Positions 53,394 through 63,865 of a stretch of 64,000 nucleotides of DNA are shown in pieces; the first letter of the stretch is position 1, and every line of letters begins with the position of its first letter. A program made the position numbers and the translations under genes. Source of the stretch: Sandaracinaceae bacterium (GTDB lineage: Bacteria > Myxococcota_A > Polyangia > Polyangiales > Sandaracinaceae). The DNA lies in contig JAVJQK010000033.1 of the NCBI GenBank assembly GCA_040218145.1, positions 186,001-250,000 on the forward strand, read 5' to 3'. The notes under the pieces are model-generated. The model searched no databases. It was not told the DNA's origin and worked only from the letters and a program-made list of their open reading frames with translations.

Positions 53394-53900
53394 TCACGCG
53401 CCAGACGTGGTGCCGTCGCCGTCGGTCAGGGCGCGGTCGAGAGTGGCGGCGTGCTCACGGAGGGCGCGACGCGAGTCCTCGAACTCGCCGTCGAGCTCGA
53501 ACTGGAAGCTCTGGAGCGCCTCGGTCAGCGCGTCCAGCTCCTCGTCGGCGCCCGGCTCGAGCGCGCCCAGCGTCTCGGCCGCGCGCTGACAGTGCCGACG
53601 CGCGAGGCCGAAGTTGCGCTGGTCCAGCTCGTCGATGGCCAGCGCCACCTGACGGCGCGCCTCGAGGAGCCCGACGCGGCGCTCCGACGCGCTCAGGCTT
53701 CGCCGCGCCTCGGTGATCTCCTGGTCATGGCTCGCGCGCGCTTCGGCGAGCTCCGCCTCGGCGCGCTCCGCCCGCTGCTCGGCCGCCGCCACCTCGGGCT
53801 GCGCTGCGCTGCTGCCCCAGATGCGGCCCGCGAAGAGCGCGATCGCCACCGCGACGAGAACGACCACGGCCGCGACGCCGAGCTTCTTGGGATCTCCCAC
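53394..53900 (-). CDS. Membrane-anchored coiled-coil protein
   Basis: 168 residues from GTG 53900, with GGAGG six bases upstream; the longer frame starts inside unlikely sequence. A single transmembrane helix (LGVAAVVVLVAVAIALFAGRIW, about 8-29) is followed by a long heptad-rich region (QPEVAAAEQRAERAEAELAEARASHDQEITEARRSLSAS in pieces) and a helical tail. No family is recognised. It could be a spacer or scaffold in the envelope. A decayed copy of its 3' end lies at 51760-51905. Confidence 0.7.
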   Translation of the reverse strand: MGDPKKLGVAAVVVLVAVAIALFAGRIWGSSAAQPEVAAAEQRAERAEAELAEARASHDQEITEARRSLSASERRVGLLEARRQVALAIDELDQRNFGLARRHCQRAAETLGALEPGADEELDALTEALQSFQFELDGEFEDSRRALREHAATLDRALTDGDGTTSGA

Positions 53901-53996
53901 CACACACCTCCATCGCCGCGTGGCGCTCCCGCCCCCGGCGCGGCGGAAGATAGCCACGCTTCGCGCCGTGTCGCGCGGCGAAGTGCGGCGGTCCCC

Positions 53997-54899
53997 TCAG
54001 GCCTCTTCGCGGTCGCGGGTCTTGCCCGGCTTGGCGTGCTTCTCGAGGAACTCGATGATCGAGCCCGCGACGTCCTTCTCGGTGCTGCCCTCGATGCCCT
54101 CGAGCCCGGGCGAGGAGTTGACCTCCATCACCACCGGGCCGTGGTTGGAGCGCAGCAGATCCACGCCCGCCACGTTCAGGCGGAGCACCTTGGCCGCGCG
54201 GACCGCCGTCTGCCGCTCCTCCGGCGACAGCTTGACGCGCGAGGCGGTCCCGCCGCGGTGGAGGTTGGAGCGGAAGTCGCCCTCCGGGCCCTGCCGCTTC
54301 ATCGCCGCGACCACCTTGCCGCCGACCACGAAGGCGCGGAGATCGCTTCCGCCGGCCTCCTTGATGAACTCCTGGACCAGGATGTTCGCGTCCAGCTGCC
54401 GGAAGGCGCTGATGACGGACTCGGCCGCCTTGTCGGTCTCCGCGAGCACCACCCCGACGCCCTGCGTGCCCTCGAGGAGCTTGATGACGAGCGGCGCCCC
54501 GCCGACGATCTCGATGAGGGAGTCGATGTCCTTCGGGCTCCGCGCGAAGCTGGTGACGGGCAGGCCGATGCCCTCGCGGGCCAGCAGCTGCAGGCAGCGG
54601 AGCTTGTCCCGCGAGCGGGAGATCGCCTGGCTCGTGTTCGCGGCGTAGATGCCCATCATCTCGAACTGGCGCACCACGGCGGTGCCGTAGAAGGTCATCG
54701 AGGCGCCGATGCGCGGGATGATGGCGTCGAAATGCAGCGGCTCGCCGCCCAGCAGGACCTGGGGACGGTGCGAGGTGATGTTCATGTAGCAGCGCGTGTA
54801 GTCGACCACGCGCACCTCGTGGCCTCGCTCCTTGGCGGCTTCCTTCAGCCTGGCCGTCGAGTAGAGTGAAGCCTTCTGCGACAGAATGCCGATCTTCAA
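53997..54899 (-). CDS. rimK: RimK-like ATP-grasp ligase
   Basis: 300 residues if begun at TTG 54899, which gives [17 protein letters not shown], the usual RimK N-terminus and exactly the E. coli RimK length; AAGGGGA lies just upstream. An ATG at 54935 is possible but has no Shine-Dalgarno. ATP-grasp markers are [49 protein letters not shown] and the metal site [15 protein letters not shown]. RimK adds glutamates to the C-terminus of ribosomal protein S6; relatives modify other proteins or make polyglutamate, so the target is not certain. Confidence 0.88.
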   Translation of the reverse strand: MKIGILSQKASLYSTARLKEAAKERGHEVRVVDYTRCYMNITSHRPQVLLGGEPLHFDAIIPRIGASMTFYGTAVVRQFEMMGIYAANTSQAISRSRDKLRCLQLLAREGIGLPVTSFARSPKDIDSLIEIVGGAPLVIKLLEGTQGVGVVLAETDKAAESVISAFRQLDANILVQEFIKEAGGSDLRAFVVGGKVVAAMKRQGPEGDFRSNLHRGGTASRVKLSPEERQTAVRAAKVLRLNVAGVDLLRSNHGPVVMEVNSSPGLEGIEGSTEKDVAGSIIEFLEKHAKPGKTRDREEA

Positions 54900-55062
54900 G
54901 GGGTCCCCTTTCAGTCCTCGCGGAACGGTCGCCATGTAAGCACGGCCTGGGCTCGGCCGGCCAGAGCGCCATAGCGCGACCGGGAAGCGAAAGCGCCGAA
55001 AGGTGACATTTCCCTGGCGTACCTGATGAAATGGCGCACGACTCCCCTCCCCTGACCTGCGC

Positions 55063-56421
55063 ATGACCCCGCCGTCCCGATGGCCCAGCTGGATCGTCGC
55101 CGTGGTGCTCGCCGCGGTGGCGTCCCTCGTCTTGCCGAACGTGGCCTTCGCCGCGGGCGGCGGTGGCGGCGATGGCTCGACCCTCGTGGTCGTGGCCCTC
55201 ATCGCCGTGGTCGCCGTCGCCTACCTGCTCACCCACTTCGTGGTGGAGCGGCTCCAGAAGATCTTCCTCGTGCTCGCGGGGGTCGAGTACATCGTGCTCG
55301 GGGTGCTCCTCGGGCCGCAGATGCCGTACCGCATCCCCGCGTTCTCGAACCTCCAGGACCTGATGCCCATCGTGGCGCTCGCGGTCGGCTGGGTGGGGCT
55401 GCTCCGCGGCATGGAGCTGTCGGTCCGACGCATGCGTGGCCAGGCGCCCACCGGCATCAGCCGCGTGGTGGTGGTGCAGGCGCTGGTCGCGGGCGGCATG
55501 ACCGCCCTGCCCGCCTGGTACGGCTTCACGCAGGGCTGGTTCTTCACCTTCGGCGGCGCGGCCGGGCAGGTCGGCGCCCAGGAGGTGTGGATGGCGGCCG
55601 GGCTCCTCGGCTGCGCGGCGGTGGCGGGCTCGAGCGAGCCGGTGGAGCTGCTCAGGTCGCGGTATCGGCTCGAGGGCGAGCTGGGCGAGCGCATCCGGCG
55701 CCTCGCGGCGAGCAGCGACCTGCTGGCCATCGCGGTCTTCGGGCTGCTCTTCTGCATCTTCCACGAGAACCACGAGAACGCGATCGTGCAGCCGAGCCCG
55801 ACCGAGTGGGCGGTGATCACCATCCTGCTCGGCGCCCTGCTCGGGGTCCTCTTCACGCCCTTCCTCGGGGAAGCCGACACCGACAACGGCCGCTTCCTGG
55901 CCATGGTCGGCATCATCGTGCTGGCGTCCGGGGCGGCGTACTTCCTGGATCTGTCGCCGCTGCTCGTGAACCTCTGTCTCGGCGCGGTGCTCGTGAACAC
56001 GGCGCGCGCGGGCCCCGCGATCCGGAAGACGCTCGAGCGCACCCGCCGCCCGATGGCGCTGGTCCTGCTCGTGTTCGCCGGCGCCCTCGCGCGCCCCGTC
56101 GACCCCGTCGACGCGACGATCGTGACCCTCGCCTACATCGCGCTCCGCATGATGGGCAAGGCGATCGGGACCGGGCTGGCCGGCTGGCGCAGCCCGCTCC
56201 GGGGCGACTACTTCCGCGGCCTGCTCGCCCACGGTGAGGTGACCGTCGCGATGGCCGTCTCGCTGCGACTGGTCTACGAGGGCCCGGCCGTGGACCTGGC
56301 GTACTGCGCCATCCTCTTCTCCGTCTTCTTCAACGACCTCATCGCGCCCCGCGTCCTGCGCGGGCTCTTCGTCGACACCGGCGACCTGCGCGGCGAGCGC
56401 TCGGAGGAGGTCAGCGTCTGA
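55063..56421 (+). CDS. Cation:proton antiporter-like membrane protein
   Basis: 452 residues from ATG 55063. After an N-terminal hydrophobic lead ([19 protein letters not shown]) and a Gly run, about ten to twelve transmembrane helices follow, including [35 protein letters not shown] and [20 protein letters not shown]. The layout is that of a CPA2/NhaP-like exchanger domain without a C-terminal RCK domain. It overlaps trkA by one base (TGATG), so the antiporter and the nucleotide-binding TrkA are coupled, which suggests regulation by TrkA as well as by TrkH. Transported ion is not known; K+ or Na+ is inferred. Confidence 0.78.
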   Translation: MTPPSRWPSWIVAVVLAAVASLVLPNVAFAAGGGGGDGSTLVVVALIAVVAVAYLLTHFVVERLQKIFLVLAGVEYIVLGVLLGPQMPYRIPAFSNLQDLMPIVALAVGWVGLLRGMELSVRRMRGQAPTGISRVVVVQALVAGGMTALPAWYGFTQGWFFTFGGAAGQVGAQEVWMAAGLLGCAAVAGSSEPVELLRSRYRLEGELGERIRRLAASSDLLAIAVFGLLFCIFHENHENAIVQPSPTEWAVITILLGALLGVLFTPFLGEADTDNGRFLAMVGIIVLASGAAYFLDLSPLLVNLCLGAVLVNTARAGPAIRKTLERTRRPMALVLLVFAGALARPVDPVDATIVTLAYIALRMMGKAIGTGLAGWRSPLRGDYFRGLLAHGEVTVAMAVSLRLVYEGPAVDLAYCAILFSVFFNDLIAPRVLRGLFVDTGDLRGERSEEVSV

Positions 56422-57767
56422 TGTACATCGTCATCATCGGCATGGGCGAGGTGGGCCGTCACCTGCTCCGCACCATGGAGCACGAGGGGCACGACCTCGT
56501 CGCGGTCGACGCCTCCGCGGACGCCATCCAGTTCGTCGAGGACCACCACGACGTGATGACCCTGGTGGGCTACGGCGCCAGCCACGACGTGCTCGCCAAG
56601 GCCCAGGTGGAGCGCGCCGATCTGGTGGTCGCGGTCACCGATCACGACGAGGTGAACCTGATCGCCGCGCTCGCGGCCAAGCAGCTCGGCGCCCAGCGGG
56701 TGATCGCGCGCGCGCAGGGCAACGCGTGGACCTCGCACATGGAGGGCGTGCGCTACGGCCTGCTCGGCGTGGACGTGGTGATCAACCCGCGCGTGCTCGT
56801 CGCGCACGAGCTGGGTCGGATCGCGCGCTCGCACGGCGCGGTGGACGTGATCGACCTCGCGCAGGATCGGCTGGAGCTGGTCCAGCTGCAGCTCAACGAG
56901 GACGCGCGGCACCTCAACAAGCCGCTGATGAAGCTGAACCTCCCCCGCGACACGCTCGTCGCCGCGCTGGTGCGCGAGGGGCAGCTCGTCGTCCCGGGCG
57001 GCGCCGACGTGCTCATGCCGGGCGACCGCGTCTACATGGTCGGCAAGCCCGACGCGATCCTCGAGGCGGAGGAGTTCTTCACCAGCAAGCGCGAGGCGCG
57101 GCGGGTCATCATCATCGGCGGCGGCGTCGTCGGGAGCGCGCTCGCGGGGGCGCTCGCGGCGGACGGCACCGAGGTGCTCGTCATCGAGCAGAACCGCGAG
57201 GTGGCCGAGGCGCTGAGCGTGAAGGTGCCTCAGGCGACCATCGTGCACGGCGACGGGACCGACCGGCAGCTCCTCGAAGAGGAGGAGGCGGGCACCTACG
57301 ACCTCATCTGCTGCGTGACGAGCGAGGACGAGGTGAACCTCATGGCCGCCCTCCTCGCCCAGCGGGTCGGCGTGCCGCGCACCGCCGCGCTCGTGCACCG
57401 CGGCGACTACATGCCGATCTACAAGCAGCTCGGTGTGGACATCGTCTTGACGCCGCGCGCCGTCGCGTCCGATCAGATCTTGCGATACTGCAGGGGGGGC
57501 GGCGTCCAGAGCCTCACCTCGCTCGAGGACGGGCAGGCCGAGGTGGCGGAGCTGCGCGTGCCGCGCGGCGCGCGCGTGGTCGGCGTGCCGCTCAAGCGCA
57601 TGGGGCTGCCGCGCGGTGCGTTGCTCGGCGGCATCGTGCACGGCGACCGCGTGATCATCCCGCGCGGCGACGACGTGGTGGAGGCCGGCGACACGGTGGT
57701 GTTGCTGCTCACCGAGAGCGCGCGGCCGATCGTCGAGCGCTTGTTCCGGAGCCGCCGCAGCGAATGA
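56421..57767 (+). CDS. trkA: Trk potassium system NAD(H)-binding protein TrkA
   Basis: 448 residues with the classic double layout: two RCK_N Rossmann domains (YIVIIGMGEVGRHLL at residues 2-16 and VIIIGGGVVGSALAG about 230-245), each followed by an RCK_C domain. The acidic ribose-binding ends LVAVDAS and VLVIEQN are seen. TrkA rings gate TrkH channels by binding NADH/NAD and adenine nucleotides. It overlaps trkH by ATGA. The presence of an antiporter gene immediately upstream is unusual for Trk loci. Confidence 0.95.
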   Translation: MYIVIIGMGEVGRHLLRTMEHEGHDLVAVDASADAIQFVEDHHDVMTLVGYGASHDVLAKAQVERADLVVAVTDHDEVNLIAALAAKQLGAQRVIARAQGNAWTSHMEGVRYGLLGVDVVINPRVLVAHELGRIARSHGAVDVIDLAQDRLELVQLQLNEDARHLNKPLMKLNLPRDTLVAALVREGQLVVPGGADVLMPGDRVYMVGKPDAILEAEEFFTSKREARRVIIIGGGVVGSALAGALAADGTEVLVIEQNREVAEALSVKVPQATIVHGDGTDRQLLEEEEAGTYDLICCVTSEDEVNLMAALLAQRVGVPRTAALVHRGDYMPIYKQLGVDIVLTPRAVASDQILRYCRGGGVQSLTSLEDGQAEVAELRVPRGARVVGVPLKRMGLPRGALLGGIVHGDRVIIPRGDDVVEAGDTVVLLLTESARPIVERLFRSRRSE

Positions 57768-59311
57768 GCCGACGGGTCCAGAGGCGCTCGCGGTGGCGCG
57801 ACTTCCGCGGAGTGCTGCGCCCGACCGGCGCGGTGCTCGGCGGCGTCGCCGTGGGGCAGCTGCTCTGCGCGCTGATCGGCGGCGCGGTGGAGTGGCTCAC
57901 CGTGCCGGCCGCCCGCCGCCAGACCGACGACATCGTCTGGCTCCTCCTCGCGGCCGCGATCACGGGCCTCTCCGCCGCCGCCTTCTATCTCTACGGGCGG
58001 CGCCACGCGACCGAGAACCTCACGCGGCGCGAGGCGGTGCTCGCGGTCGCGCTCATCTGGCTCGGCGCGGGCGTGTTCGGCGGGCTGCCCTTCGCGCTCG
58101 CCGCGGAGCTCAACCCGGTCGACGCCTTCTTCGAGGCGGTCAGCGGGCTGACCACCACGGGCGCCACCGTGATCACCGACATCGACGGCAGCCCCATGGA
58201 GGGCGGCGAGGGACGCATCGGCGGGCTCTCCCACCCCATCCTGCTCTGGCGCTCGCTCATCCAGTGGCTCGGCGGCATGGGCATCGTGGTGCTCTTCGTG
58301 GCCGTCTTCCCGAGCCTCGGGGCGGGCGCGAAGCACATGTTCCGCGGCGAGGTCCCGGGCACGAGCGCCGAGGGGCTCAAGCCGCGCATCGCCGAGACGA
58401 GCTTCACGCTCTGGAAGCTCTACGCCGCGCTCACCGCCCTCGAGGCCTTCCTCCTGATGCTGCTCGGCATGACGCCCTTCGAGGCCGTCTGTCACGCGTT
58501 CACCACCATGAGCACGGGCGGCTTCTCGACCCGCGACGCGTCGATCGGCGGCTTCGACAGCTACTCCATCGACGTCGTCGTCTCCACCTTCATGCTGCTC
58601 GGCAGCCTCAACTACGGCCTCTTCTACGCGCTCCTGCGCGGGCGCTCGTGGCGGGCCGTGTTCCGCAACACGGAGCTGCGCGCGTTCCTCGCCGTCTCGG
58701 CGCTCTTCACCGCGATCCTCACCATCGGCATCCTGCCGAACCACGACCGCGATCTGCTCGAGTCGTTCCGCTACGCCTACTTCATGGTGGGCACGACGAT
58801 GAGCTCCACCGGCTACGGCACCGACGACTACATGGCGTACGGCGCGCCGATGCTCATGATCGTCATCCTGATGATGTTCATCGGCGGCTGCTCCGGCTCC
58901 ACCGCGGGCGGCATCAAGGTCGAGCGCATCGTCCTGATGTCGAAGCTCTCCTGGGCGGAGTTCCGCGAGAGCTTCCGCCCCGCGGTGGTCCAGGTGGTGC
59001 GCATGGGCCGCACCGCCGTGCCGCCGGAGATCTTGCGCGACGTGGCCGTCTTCGTCGGGGTCTACTTCGCGTCGATGGGGCTCGGCATCCTCTTCATCGC
59101 CTTCACCGACGACGTCTCGCTGCCCACCGCCTTCGGCGCGATGCTCACCTGCCTGAGCAACATGGGCCCCGCGCCGTTCTACGACGGGAGCGACAACTTC
59201 GCGTCGTACTCTCCAGTGGCGAAGGTCTTCTTCAGCCTCGCGATGCTGCTCGGTCGGCTCGAGTTCTTCACCCTCTTCGCGCTCCTCGTGCCGGACTTCT
59301 GGAGGCGATAG
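57764..59311 (+). CDS. trkH: Trk potassium uptake channel TrkH
   Basis: 515 residues, about ten to twelve helices. Four pore-loop signatures are present: SGLTTTGATVI, CHAFTTMSTGGFS, GTTMSSTGYGTDD and CLSNMGPAPF, each with the Gly of the K+ filter, plus the gating-loop region GGCSGSTAGGIKVERIV. This is the K+-conducting subunit controlled by TrkA. ATG 57764 overlaps the trkA stop. It is followed three bases later by the antiporter-NTPase fusion, so all four genes look like one operon. Confidence 0.95.
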   Translation: MSRRVQRRSRWRDFRGVLRPTGAVLGGVAVGQLLCALIGGAVEWLTVPAARRQTDDIVWLLLAAAITGLSAAAFYLYGRRHATENLTRREAVLAVALIWLGAGVFGGLPFALAAELNPVDAFFEAVSGLTTTGATVITDIDGSPMEGGEGRIGGLSHPILLWRSLIQWLGGMGIVVLFVAVFPSLGAGAKHMFRGEVPGTSAEGLKPRIAETSFTLWKLYAALTALEAFLLMLLGMTPFEAVCHAFTTMSTGGFSTRDASIGGFDSYSIDVVVSTFMLLGSLNYGLFYALLRGRSWRAVFRNTELRAFLAVSALFTAILTIGILPNHDRDLLESFRYAYFMVGTTMSSTGYGTDDYMAYGAPMLMIVILMMFIGGCSGSTAGGIKVERIVLMSKLSWAEFRESFRPAVVQVVRMGRTAVPPEILRDVAVFVGVYFASMGLGILFIAFTDDVSLPTAFGAMLTCLSNMGPAPFYDGSDNFASYSPVAKVFFSLAMLLGRLEFFTLFALLVPDFWRR

Positions 59312-59314
59312 GCG

Positions 59315-62300
59315 ATGAGCGGCGGCGGACACCCCAAGGCCACCGGCGGCGGCATCCAGAAGATGCTGATCGTGCTGCTCCTCACGGGCGGCGTGTTCCT
59401 CATGCACCGGTTCGCGAGCCGCCCGGACGCGTTCGACCCGAGCGCGATGCTCGCCCTCGGCTTCGTCATCCTCGCGAGCTACGCGTTCGGCTCCCTCGTC
59501 GAGCGCGTCGGCCTGCCGCACATCACCGGCTATCTCATCGCCGGCCTCGCGCTCGGTCCCTCGACCGCGCATCTCCTGCCCGAGGCGTGGCACGTCCCGC
59601 CGTTCGACGATGGCATCCTCAGCGCGAGCGTCATCGACCAGCTCTCGCCGCTGAACACGCTCGCGGTCGCGCTCATCGCGTTGACCGCCGGCGGCGAGCT
59701 GAAGATCGAGTCCCTCAAGAAGGGGCTCGGCACGATCGTCGGCATGCTCGGCGGTCAGATCGTCGTGCTGCTCGCGCTCTGCGTCGCCTTCGTGGTGGGG
59801 GTCAGCGGCCTCATCCCGGACGCCAAGCTCCCGGGCCTCGGCGACCTGGATCTGAGCGCGGCGGTGGCCCTCGGCTCGGTCGTCGGCGCGATCTCGATCG
59901 CCACGAGTCCCGCCGCGACCATCGCCGTCATCAACGATCTGCGCGCGCGCGGCCCGATGACCTCCGCCGTGCTCGCCACGGTCGTGCTGAAGGACGTCGT
60001 CGTCGTCGTGCTCTTCGCGGTGCTGAGCACCTTCGCGGCGCAGGCGCTCGGCGTAGCCGGCTCGGACGAGGCGCTCGGGCTCTACCTGCTGAAGCACATC
60101 GGCGGCGCGCTCGTGCTCGGCGGGCTCATCGGCGGCGGGGTGGCGCTCTACCTCCGCTACATCAACGCAGAGGTCCTCCTCTTCGTCGTGGGCGTCGTCT
60201 ACACGGCGGCCTACGTGGCGGGGGCGCTCGACGTCGAGGCGGTGGTGCTCTTCATCACCGCGGGCTTCGTGACCGCGAACTTCTCGAGCGAGGGCGACCA
60301 CCTCGTCGAGACGGTCGAGAAGCTCTCGCTCCCCGTCTACGTGGTCTTCTTCACGCTCGCGGGCGCCAAGCTCCACCTCGATGAGCTGTTCGAGCTCTAC
60401 CCATTCGTCTTCGCGCTCGTCGCCATCCGCACGGGCGGGCTCTGGCTCGGCACCGCCATCGGCAGCGCGCTCGGCGGCGCGCCCACCGTCATCAAGAAGC
60501 GCGGCTGGCTTGGCTTCGTGTCCCAGGCCGGCGTCGCGATCAGCCTCGCGTCGATCATCGGGCGCCGCATGGGCCCCGCGGGCGAGGCGCTCTCCACGCT
60601 CATCATCGCGTCGATCGCCATCAACGAGCTGATCGGCCCGATCGCGCTCAAGGTCGGCCTCAGCGGCGCCGGCGAGGCGGACGGAGGGACCGACGAAGAG
60701 GAGCCCGAGCCGGCCCCGGCGAAGCCCGCGCCGGAGGAAGAAGACGACGAGCCCTCGGTGCAGGAGTGGCCGCAGCCCGACCGCGGGGCCGACGCCTGGG
60801 GCGCCCCGCTCGTGCTCGCCGGCGCGGAGCTCGAAGACGCCGCGCGCGAGCTGCAGCTCGATCTCTCGCACGTGGCGCGGGACGTGGCCGAGGAGCCGCT
60901 CGCGCGCTTCCGGGACGACGCGCTCGGGTACGTGCGCGAGCTCCGTCGCGAGTTCCTGCGCCACCACCGGCGCATCACCGTGCAGGCGCAGGGCGAGCCG
61001 ACCGAGCTGAGCGCGGCCGAGGCGCTCCGCCTCGAGCAAGCGGAGCTGGCCGAGAAGTGGCGCGCCACGGTCCTCACGCGCGCCGCGCGCGTGCAGCAGA
61101 CCCCGGGCTGGGAGGCGGCGCCCATCGTCGCCGCGGTCGACGCGATCAGCGAAGGCCTGCCCGAGAAGATCGAGGCCCCGTACGAGCAAGAGTCCTTCCT
61201 CCCGCGCGAGGAGGACGGCCTGTTCACCAGCTTCTCGCGCATGGGGCTCCGCGCGCGCCGGGGCGCCCGCCGCATGTTCGGCGAGGAGATGGCGCCGCGG
61301 ACGGTCGAGCTCCGCGCCCTCGCCCGCTACCACCTCTGGGGCATGCTCCCCGAGCGGCTCGAGCCCGTGGCCGCGCTCTACGTGCAGGCCGAGGGGCACC
61401 TCGTCTCCCGCACCCGCAGCATCTTCGAGGGGCTCGTGCAGGCCTACGACTCCCTCGCGAGCGACGTGGAGAGCGCGCAGCGCGAGGCGCTCCGCCAGCC
61501 GCGCGAGGAGGGCGAGGCCGCCCCGACTGGCATGCCGGAGGAGGAGCTCGAGCGGCGGCTCCGAGACGTGCGCGCCGAGGTCGACGAGGAGCTCGTGCTC
61601 GCGGTGCAGGAGATCGATCGCATCGCCGACGACCTGGCCATCCGCACCAGCCTCGCGATCGGACAGTGCCTGCGGGAGCTCAAGGACGACCTGCCCCTCG
61701 CCGCGACCCCGGACATGCCCATGCGGCGGCGCGCGGCGAGCCGGCTCTACAAGCGGCGCGACGAGGCGCTGCGCTGGCTTGAGCGCGGCACGGCCGCGGC
61801 GCGCGAGACCTCGAGCGCGGTCTACAACCGCCTCGCCCTCGAGATGGAGCTACACGCGCTCGAGGGGCGGGTGAAGGACGCGCTCGAGGAGCACGCCACG
61901 GCGCTCGGGCGCGACGTCCGGGGCCGGGCGCACCGTCAGGTCCAGCGCGTGGAGAAGGCGCTCGTCGACGCCCAGGCCGAGATGGCAGGGGTGCTCGCCG
62001 AGGAGGACGCGAGCGCCATGGCCGAGCGGGTCCGCGCCCTGACCGAGCCCGTGGTGCGCGTGGCGGCGGAGGCGGCCCGGGTCGCGACGCGCCTGCGCGA
62101 CCAGCTCGCCGACGAGCGCAGCGTGACCCCCGTGCTCGACGCGCTGACCCGCGCGGCGCAGGGGCTCACCGACCGCTACCGCGTCCCGGCCGGGCCGATG
62201 CCGCGGGGTGAGCACCGTCTGCCCCCGCCGGTCAACACGGTGGAGGTGCCCTTCCGCGACTGGGTCATGGCGCGCATCGAGACCTCGCTCGCGCCGCGCC

Positions 62301-63865
62301 TCCTCAGCAGCACCCGCGACGTGGCCCTGAAAGTGGAGCCGCTGTCGCACGCGCTGAGCGAGCTCGAGCGGCGCGTCGCGTTCAACGTGGAGCTGGCCGT
62401 CAACGAGCTGAGCGTGGTCGAGGGCGAGGAGGTGCCGAAGCAGACGCGCCGCCTCGTGCGCGACATGATCGGCAGCGCCCTCGAGCGGAACCGCGAGCTC
62501 TTCGAGGGCTACGCGGACGACAGCGAGCGGTGGGGCGACGAGGTGCGGCGCTCGGTGCGCGACGCGGTGCTGTCGAGCCTGGACGAGCTGCGCGGCGGGC
62601 TGGTCGACGGCGAGGTCGGCCGCATGAGCTCGCAGATGAAACGCGATGTGCGCGGCCGTCGCCTCGTGCGCTGGGCCCGTCAGTCACGGCGCGCCATCTC
62701 GCGCTCCTGGGCCATCGCCGGGCGCGCGGTGCGCGAGGCGATCGGCGAGGCTCGCCTCGATCGCGCGCGACAGCGCGTGGGCCTGCCGCCCCACACCAGC
62801 GAGGCGGAGATCGTCCCGCAGGGCTTCGCGCCGCCCGAGCCGGCGCCGTCGATCCCGATGGTGTATCGCCGGCTCTTCTCGGCCCAGGCCCTCGAGGCGG
62901 GCGACATCCTGACGGGCCGCGACGACGCGCTGCAGCGCGCGATCTCGCTCCTCGAGGACGGACCCGCCGGCAGCCTCCGCACGGTCGCGGTCGTGGGCCC
63001 GGACGGCGTGGGCAAGAGCGCCTTCGTCAACGCGGTGATCCGCGCCAAGCGCTGGCCGAAGGTCCGGGAGCTGGCGCTCGAGGGGCCGGCGACGCTCGAG
63101 CAGGTGGACGCGCTCTTCGAGCCCAGCGGGGAAGGCCACCTCGTGGTGGTCAGCGGCGTGCACTGGCTGCGCGCGCTCCAGCCGGGCGGCTTCTCCGCGC
63201 TGCGCCGCTTCGTCGATCGCGTGATCCAGGACGGAGGCAAGAACGCGTTCCTGGTGCGCGCCGACACGCTGGTCTGGGAGCAGAGCCTGGAGGCGGCGCC
63301 GCTGCGAGACGCGTTCCCGGACCTCATCACGCTCGGCCCGCTCGAGCCGGAGGCGCTCCAGGCGGCGGTGCTCGCGCGCCACACGGTCAGCGGCTACGGG
63401 CTGGTCTTCAGCCAGGGGATCCAGCCCGAGAGCCGACTCGAGGAGCTGGTGATGCAGGCGTCGTCGCCGCTCAGCCGCCCGCAGCAGAGCTTCTTCCGGG
63501 CCCTGCACGCGGCGAGCGGCGGCCTGCTCCGCGACGCGCTCCGGCTCTGGCTCGCCTCGGTGGAGGAGGTCGACGAGGCGGGGGACTTCGTGCACCTCGG
63601 CCCCGTGCCGACGTCGAGCCTCTACGCGCTGCGTCGCCTCGGCGAGCGCGAGGTCCTGACCCTCTACCAGGTGGCGCGGCAGGGCTGGATGGACGCCTCG
63701 GTCTGCGCCTCGCTCTTCCGGATCGACGAGACGACGGCGCGCGCACGGCTCATGGCCCTGGGCCACGTGGGCATCCTCGAGCGGCGCGGCGCGGTGTGGC
63801 GGATTGCGCTCCACCTGCGCGGCACGGTGCAACGACTGTTGCGGGAGAAGGGATTCATCGCGTGA
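59315..63865 (+). CDS. Na+/H+ exchanger domain fused to helical region and P-loop NTPase
   Basis: 1516 residues. Residues 40-455 form a monovalent cation:proton antiporter domain (GSLVERVGLPHITGYLIAGL, AISIATSPAATIAVIND, FVSQAGVAISLASI). An acidic Pro/Glu linker (about 455-490) leads to some 700 residues of charged, mostly helical sequence with no known domain. A P-loop GPDGVGKS starts at about 1228, followed by a Walker B-like VVVSGVHWLR and a helical, winged-helix-like end (TLYQVARQGWMDASVCASLF). The C-terminal part resembles STAND/AAA NTPases. I know no such antiporter-STAND fusion; it may sense and gate ion exchange. Coupled to trkH and to the next gene by GTGA. Confidence 0.85.
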   Translation: MSGGGHPKATGGGIQKMLIVLLLTGGVFLMHRFASRPDAFDPSAMLALGFVILASYAFGSLVERVGLPHITGYLIAGLALGPSTAHLLPEAWHVPPFDDGILSASVIDQLSPLNTLAVALIALTAGGELKIESLKKGLGTIVGMLGGQIVVLLALCVAFVVGVSGLIPDAKLPGLGDLDLSAAVALGSVVGAISIATSPAATIAVINDLRARGPMTSAVLATVVLKDVVVVVLFAVLSTFAAQALGVAGSDEALGLYLLKHIGGALVLGGLIGGGVALYLRYINAEVLLFVVGVVYTAAYVAGALDVEAVVLFITAGFVTANFSSEGDHLVETVEKLSLPVYVVFFTLAGAKLHLDELFELYPFVFALVAIRTGGLWLGTAIGSALGGAPTVIKKRGWLGFVSQAGVAISLASIIGRRMGPAGEALSTLIIASIAINELIGPIALKVGLSGAGEADGGTDEEEPEPAPAKPAPEEEDDEPSVQEWPQPDRGADAWGAPLVLAGAELEDAARELQLDLSHVARDVAEEPLARFRDDALGYVRELRREFLRHHRRITVQAQGEPTELSAAEALRLEQAELAEKWRATVLTRAARVQQTPGWEAAPIVAAVDAISEGLPEKIEAPYEQESFLPREEDGLFTSFSRMGLRARRGARRMFGEEMAPRTVELRALARYHLWGMLPERLEPVAALYVQAEGHLVSRTRSIFEGLVQAYDSLASDVESAQREALRQPREEGEAAPTGMPEEELERRLRDVRAEVDEELVLAVQEIDRIADDLAIRTSLAIGQCLRELKDDLPLAATPDMPMRRRAASRLYKRRDEALRWLERGTAAARETSSAVYNRLALEMELHALEGRVKDALEEHATALGRDVRGRAHRQVQRVEKALVDAQAEMAGVLAEEDASAMAERVRALTEPVVRVAAEAARVATRLRDQLADERSVTPVLDALTRAAQGLTDRYRVPAGPMPRGEHRLPPPVNTVEVPFRDWVMARIETSLAPRLLSSTRDVALKVEPLSHALSELERRVAFNVELAVNELSVVEGEEVPKQTRRLVRDMIGSALERNRELFEGYADDSERWGDEVRRSVRDAVLSSLDELRGGLVDGEVGRMSSQMKRDVRGRRLVRWARQSRRAISRSWAIAGRAVREAIGEARLDRARQRVGLPPHTSEAEIVPQGFAPPEPAPSIPMVYRRLFSAQALEAGDILTGRDDALQRAISLLEDGPAGSLRTVAVVGPDGVGKSAFVNAVIRAKRWPKVRELALEGPATLEQVDALFEPSGEGHLVVVSGVHWLRALQPGGFSALRRFVDRVIQDGGKNAFLVRADTLVWEQSLEAAPLRDAFPDLITLGPLEPEALQAAVLARHTVSGYGLVFSQGIQPESRLEELVMQASSPLSRPQQSFFRALHAASGGLLRDALRLWLASVEEVDEAGDFVHLGPVPTSSLYALRRLGEREVLTLYQVARQGWMDASVCASLFRIDETTARARLMALGHVGILERRGAVWRIALHLRGTVQRLLREKGFIA

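Noticed and set aside
53163-54869. Plus-strand 568-codon frame across the coiled-coil and RimK genes
   Set aside because: Antisense of two genes with clear motifs; itself featureless.
57473-61399. Minus-strand frame of 1308 codons opposite trkH and the antiporter fusion
   Set aside because: Antisense shadow with low-complexity Glu/Arg/Ala sequence; the plus-strand genes have clear motifs and coupled starts.
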